From Candidatus Aminicenantota bacterium (lineage in GTDB: Bacteria > Acidobacteriota > Aminicenantia > Aminicenantales > Aminicenantaceae): a stretch of 9,811 bases of DNA. The stretch's first letter is position 1; each line of letters starts with the position of its first letter. Positions 6,458-9,811 of the stretch are shown here, piece after piece. Made by a program: the position numbers and the translations under genes. Location: positions 1 through 9,811 of the forward strand of contig JAFGNQ010000032.1 in NCBI GenBank assembly GCA_016926925.1. The letters run 5' to 3'. The notes below the pieces were generated by a model. It did not search any database, was not told where the DNA came from, and worked only from the letters and a program-made list of their open reading frames with translations.

Positions 6458-7480
6458 TTATTCTTCCGGCTCGGCCGCTGTCGGAACAGCGGTCTTGAGC
6501 TTCGCGAGGAGCTCTTCAGGTATATTCGCGAAGAGTTTCACGAATTCAGGCGAAGAAGATATTTCTATTTTTCCTAATAGTTCTCCGATTTCAGGTTTTT
6601 CAGCAGCCAGCATGCCGCCCATGGCTTTGAGGCCGTCCAGCATTTTGGCGATCTGCTGGTTTTTTTCGGCGTCTCCGCTCAGGAGTTTTATTTCGGCGAT
6701 GATGCTGCTGTTTTTGTAGTCGAATGCAATGGTCGCTGCTTTGAGGCCTTCGAGGTTGCTCAACATGGGATTCCCCGATGTGGCTTCGCTTACAGCCTCC
6801 GAGGGGATGATTATCGCACCCCAGAACATGGATTCTTTGCTGGTCTGAGCGAGCAGCTTTGTAAGCGCCTCATTCTTAAAGATATTATCCGCTTTTTTCT
6901 GGTGGATATCGATGACCGTCTTCACCTCGGCATCGCTGCCCAAAATGATGTTGGATGCATCCAGAAATGAAAAGGCGACTTTTTGATCATCTTCATCGAT
7001 TTGGTATATTGTCTTTCCATTGTACTGCTCTTCGATGAGTTCGGCCGCTTCCTTTTCTTCTACATCTTCTTGCACGTCTGCTTCCTCTTTCATTTTCTGC
7101 TTGATGAGCGTGAGGATTTTATCCTGGTCGTATTTCAGGTTGATGATGGCGACTCCCTTTTCTTCCTTCTTCCCCAAATCTCCGGTCATGGCCAAGACCG
7201 CGAAATAGACGTCCTTCCGGGGATCCAGCTGTGTCGTCTCCACGAATTCTTGGAATTTCTTATAATCTTTGCTGGTCGTGATCGCCTTATCGACAGCTTC
7301 AATGGACATGGCTTGATTGATATTCATGAAAAACACGCCCTTAGCATTTACGGGTAGAAGCTTGAGTAAGTCATCGGGCGAAGCGGATCCCGCTTTTGGT
7401 GCTTCCGCTTTTTTCCCGCAAGAAATTCCGGCAAAAATGACAAGCAATAACGCTATGCTTATGGCACTGAATTTACGCAT
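6458..7480 (-). CDS. Predicted acidic lipoprotein of unknown function
   Basis: 340 residues. The start is a lipoprotein signal: MRK, a hydrophobic core, then GISC with Cys21 as the likely lipidated residue (Gly at -3 in place of the usual Leu), followed by a GKK linker. The mature protein begins around 36 with a repeated-looking alpha/beta pattern: LLKLLPVNAKGVFFMNI, DPRKDVYFAVLAMTG, and a later AFSFLDASNIILGSD. This recalls DUF3352-like surface proteins, but I cannot assign it firmly. Residues 131-152 are highly charged, mainly Glu and Asp, probably an exposed helix. The C-terminus is rich in Ala, Pro and Glu. A strong AGGAGG ribosome binding site lies 7 bases before the ATG at 7480. The gene has its own promoter and terminator, so it is likely a single-gene unit. 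Function unknown; location should be an outer membrane or periplasmic face. Confidence 0.85.
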   Translation of the reverse strand: MRKFSAISIALLLVIFAGISCGKKAEAPKAGSASPDDLLKLLPVNAKGVFFMNINQAMSIEAVDKAITTSKDYKKFQEFVETTQLDPRKDVYFAVLAMTGDLGKKEEKGVAIINLKYDQDKILTLIKQKMKEEADVQEDVEEKEAAELIEEQYNGKTIYQIDEDDQKVAFSFLDASNIILGSDAEVKTVIDIHQKKADNIFKNEALTKLLAQTSKESMFWGAIIIPSEAVSEATSGNPMLSNLEGLKAATIAFDYKNSSIIAEIKLLSGDAEKNQQIAKMLDGLKAMGGMLAAEKPEIGELLGKIEISSSPEFVKLFANIPEELLAKLKTAVPTAAEPEE

Positions 7481-7527
7481 TGAGTTCCTCCTAATAAAAA
7501 ATGGTTTGTCACCTTTCGATTGTGTTG

Positions 7528-7557
7528 ACTATATCAGAAAAACGCCCCAATCGGCAA
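7528..7557 (-). promoter_or_regulatory. Putative promoter of the lipoprotein gene
   Basis: On the minus strand, TTGCCG (7557-7552) and TATAGT (7533-7528) are 18 bp apart. Transcription would start about 40 nt before the ATG, leaving room for the AGGAGG site. The -35 box is only a fair match. Confidence 0.4.
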
Positions 7558-7654
7558 ATTATTTTTTCTATACCTGTTGTCTGCGCTCAATATCCACCTT
7601 AAAATCCTATTTTTATATACGAATTCAATCTTCCTAAGGTTCATGCGGCCTCAA

Positions 7655-8605
7655 TTATACATCAGCCGGAACGTACTTATAAAGTTCAAGTTGACTGGCA
7701 TAGAGCCAGCAGCGAATACCGACAACGGCGAAAACAAACAGTTGTTGGACGATAAAGGCGATAAGGATTCCGGCCGCATTCGACTCCGGAATGAAATTTT
7801 TAATAAAAATGTAGATAAGTGTCACAACAATATGGACTGCAAATATCGTATAAAAAAGGCTGAGAGTTGTGCCGGGATTTTTGATCACGAACCTGAAAGC
7901 GTTGTGTGCGGCTTTCAGGATGTTTCTCTCCCTGTCCGTGACGACGGTGATCCGGGCATAATCGAAGATCATCTGGGTAAACAATATAAGAAAAAGTATC
8001 ACGGCGCTGAATAAGAGCCCGAGATAGAAGGGTGTTATCTCCGAGAAAGCATTTTCCGCCACTCGACCGGTGATCGATCCGAACCATTGATTGAGGTTTC
8101 CAATCAAACCGAAAAAGAACAACCAGGATACGAGCATGAGAAGAAAAAATCGCAGAAAATAGCGTCCCGCCCTTTCGAAGAAGGACGCCAGGGTGAATTC
8201 CGGTTTATCCTCGTTGAAAGTCGCTAGAATTCCCCCTGCAAGAAATGTGTGGAGGATGATGTAGGCCAAACCGAAGATAAGCAGCAGAGGGGGCAGTGTG
8301 AAAAATTTCATCTGTACAAGCATCTCCAGGTTGTTGAGGATGGCCCCTTTTCCGATGATGTATGGAGTGAAAGTTTGTTCGAGCCCTTGGCTCTGGTCTC
8401 GAAACTCCTCCCACCAGAGCGTGTCGAACCCCTCTGTCATTCTCTGGCCTACGAGGCTGTTGCCGAAGGAATCTTTCAACGAGTGGTACATGGGAACCGC
8501 CAGGATCAAAGCGAATATCAAATTCAATACGAATAGAAGCAGGACCATGCCTGCCTTTTTTCTCGTCATGTGGAATCCCTTGCCGAAATTGATCCAGAAT
8601 TTCAT
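7655..8605 (-). CDS. Six-helix integral membrane protein of unknown function
   Basis: 316 residues with about six membrane helices (roughly 18-38, 102-126, 150-170, 192-214, 248-268, 279-303). A soluble loop of about 60 residues follows helix 1 and contains DTLWWEEF. Between helices 4 and 5 is a conserved-looking polar stretch, DYARITVVTDRERN, then KAAHNAFRFVIKNPG (215-245), probably cytosolic given its Arg and Lys content. There are no transporter signature motifs I recognise. GGGAGGA precedes the ATG at good spacing. The gene begins 21 bp after the M1 peptidase stop, so the two are probably cotranscribed; it may anchor or assist the peptidase, but that is inference from position alone. No clear terminator follows. 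Confidence 0.85.
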   Translation of the reverse strand: MKFWINFGKGFHMTRKKAGMVLLLFVLNLIFALILAVPMYHSLKDSFGNSLVGQRMTEGFDTLWWEEFRDQSQGLEQTFTPYIIGKGAILNNLEMLVQMKFFTLPPLLLIFGLAYIILHTFLAGGILATFNEDKPEFTLASFFERAGRYFLRFFLLMLVSWLFFFGLIGNLNQWFGSITGRVAENAFSEITPFYLGLLFSAVILFLILFTQMIFDYARITVVTDRERNILKAAHNAFRFVIKNPGTTLSLFYTIFAVHIVVTLIYIFIKNFIPESNAAGILIAFIVQQLFVFAVVGIRCWLYASQLELYKYVPADV

Positions 8606-8626
8606 CTCTGTCCTCCCTTCACACAG

Positions 8627-9811
8627 TTAACTGCCGAAGATTTTGAAAAATTCCAAGGCGTGCTGAAGCCACCTCATCCATGTCGCCGTCCATTTCAGGG
8701 GGGCCAGCTTATCGGGTTTGATAGTTCGGCTGTTGTTGGTCCGGTCAATGTCCAAGACCAGCTTGAAGTCCGGGTCGACAATGACCTTTTCGATCTTGAC
8801 CGGCCCAATAAAAGAAAATTTTTTCCATCTGTATTGTCCATTCCAAGTTTCCATGATTTCATGACCGTCTTCAAAAACGATAAGAATTGCGACCGGAAGT
8901 CTCACTCCACCCAGACGGCGGATCGTAACTTCTGATTCGTAGGTCGGGTTTTCCGGATGCTTCGGGCCTTCTTCCCTGTATACGCCGTCAAGCCATCCTG
9001 AAGCCGCCCGCTGTTGTGAATTGCATATCGAGGTTACAGCATAATCGAGTTTTTCCGATCCGTGGATGAACTGATCCAAAAACCAGCCCATGTCCTCTCC
9101 GGCGTGCCGGGAAACAACAGTATAAAAATCTTCGGGCCTCGGATGTTCGAACCACCAGCTCTCGGAATAGTCTTTGATCATCCGGGCGAAAGTATCCATT
9201 CCCATGTACCTTTGGAGAGTCCGCAGCATGAGTTCGGGCTTGAAGTAGGCGTTTGTGGTGTAGCTTTCTCCGTCCATGAACTGCCAAGAGAAACGCTGGA
9301 TAGGATCCCTATTCCATGTCCGGCGCAATGCGGATATCTGGCGGTATTCATCCAATTCGACCGGAATCTTGATATCTTTGAAAAGCACGGGAATTCCGAA
9401 ATATTTCTTGGCGAGAAAGGGTTCGCCGTAAGCGGCGTAATAGATTTCCGTATCCAGAAAAGAAGTGAGGCCTTCATCCATCCAGGCGTTTTCGAATTCG
9501 TTCGAGCCTAAAAGTCCGTAGAAGTATCCGTGTCCGAATTCATGGATGGTCACGGTCTCCGGATCACCGGTTCCGGGACGGTCGAGAAAATAGGCGCCGC
9601 CAGTGAAAAATGTAGGGTACTCCATCCCTCCGGAATGGCTATTGTAAGCGGGATCCACACAGGTGACAGTAGAGTAGGGATAATCACCGTACCAGAGGCT
9701 TGCATTGCGGACGGCATGCTTCACGGCATTCATGTAGCGGTCTTTGAGTCGTTTGTGATAGGGCTGAAGAAGAAGTGTGATTTCCGTTGTCTTACCTGGG
9801 GTGAATTCAAA
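8627..9811 (-). CDS. M1-family zinc metallopeptidase (5' end outside window)
   Basis: About 394 codons are visible; the frame is open to the right edge, so the ATG at 9733 is internal and the N-terminal domain is missing. GGMEYP is the M1 substrate-site motif (GAMEN in aminopeptidase N). HEFGH, then 18 residues, then Glu in WMDEG gives the zinc site HEXXH-X18-E, complete and normally spaced. The family removes residues from peptide N-termini or trims peptides, with zinc-bound water attacking the bond. A C-terminal beta-rich region (about 300-370 of the fragment) shows VDPDFKLVLDIDRTNNS, as in bacterial M1-like proteins. The last 20 residues, starting WTATWMRWLQH, are rich in Trp and Phe and could touch a membrane. 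It is followed 21 bp later by a membrane protein gene. Export is likely but the signal peptide is not in view. Confidence 0.92.
   Translation of the reverse strand, partial: FEFTPGKTTEITLLLQPYHKRLKDRYMNAVKHAVRNASLWYGDYPYSTVTCVDPAYNSHSGGMEYPTFFTGGAYFLDRPGTGDPETVTIHEFGHGYFYGLLGSNEFENAWMDEGLTSFLDTEIYYAAYGEPFLAKKYFGIPVLFKDIKIPVELDEYRQISALRRTWNRDPIQRFSWQFMDGESYTTNAYFKPELMLRTLQRYMGMDTFARMIKDYSESWWFEHPRPEDFYTVVSRHAGEDMGWFLDQFIHGSEKLDYAVTSICNSQQRAASGWLDGVYREEGPKHPENPTYESEVTIRRLGGVRLPVAILIVFEDGHEIMETWNGQYRWKKFSFIGPVKIEKVIVDPDFKLVLDIDRTNNSRTIKPDKLAPLKWTATWMRWLQHALEFFKIFGS

Noticed and set aside
6384..6719. Plus-strand open frame overlapping the 3' end of the lipoprotein gene
   Set aside because: It is Ser-rich antisense sequence that runs through the minus-strand terminator and has no recognisable domain.

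Overview
The window is about 9.8 kb from a bacterial chromosome of moderate GC. It holds eight protein genes, two of them cut by the window edges, and no RNA genes or intact transposons. The mix (a secreted DUF5117-type zinc metalloprotease, an exported M1-type metallopeptidase, an acidic lipoprotein, and ABC-2 exporters) recalls peptide-degrading anaerobes of the Acidobacteriota/Aminicenantes kind. That placement is inference from gene style; no marker gene is present.

Layout. At 1-608 (minus) is the 5' part of the DUF5117-type protease gene. A divergent promoter region (609-803) follows, with good sigma70-type boxes facing both ways. At 804-2429 (plus) is the most notable gene: an intact 541-codon frame encoding a phosphoglycerate mutase of the cofactor-independent (iPGM) family in circularly permuted order. 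What is normally the C-terminal part comes first, and the normal N-terminus starts at an internal Met322. All seven Mn-binding/nucleophile residues of the family are visible, but two substrate-site motifs are altered. At 2485-6002 (plus) is a tightly packed ABC-2 exporter cassette: ATPase, permease, ATPase, permease, with overlapping or nearly touching genes.

From 6003 to 6457 the plus and minus genes converge on a 455-bp non-coding stretch. It contains a 198-bp nested inverted-repeat element, a shorter related copy, a hairpin flanked by A and T runs that may be a remnant of a mobile repeat, and a clear minus-strand terminator.

The minus strand then carries an acidic lipoprotein gene (6458-7480) with its own promoter and strong ribosome binding site, a six-helix membrane protein (7655-8605), and the 3' part of an M1 metallopeptidase gene (8627 to the right edge). 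The last two are 21 bp apart and probably form an operon transcribed leftward. The peptidases and lipoprotein suggest extracytoplasmic protein breakdown and envelope work. The exporter substrate cannot be read from sequence. The permuted mutase has no obvious functional link to its neighbours.
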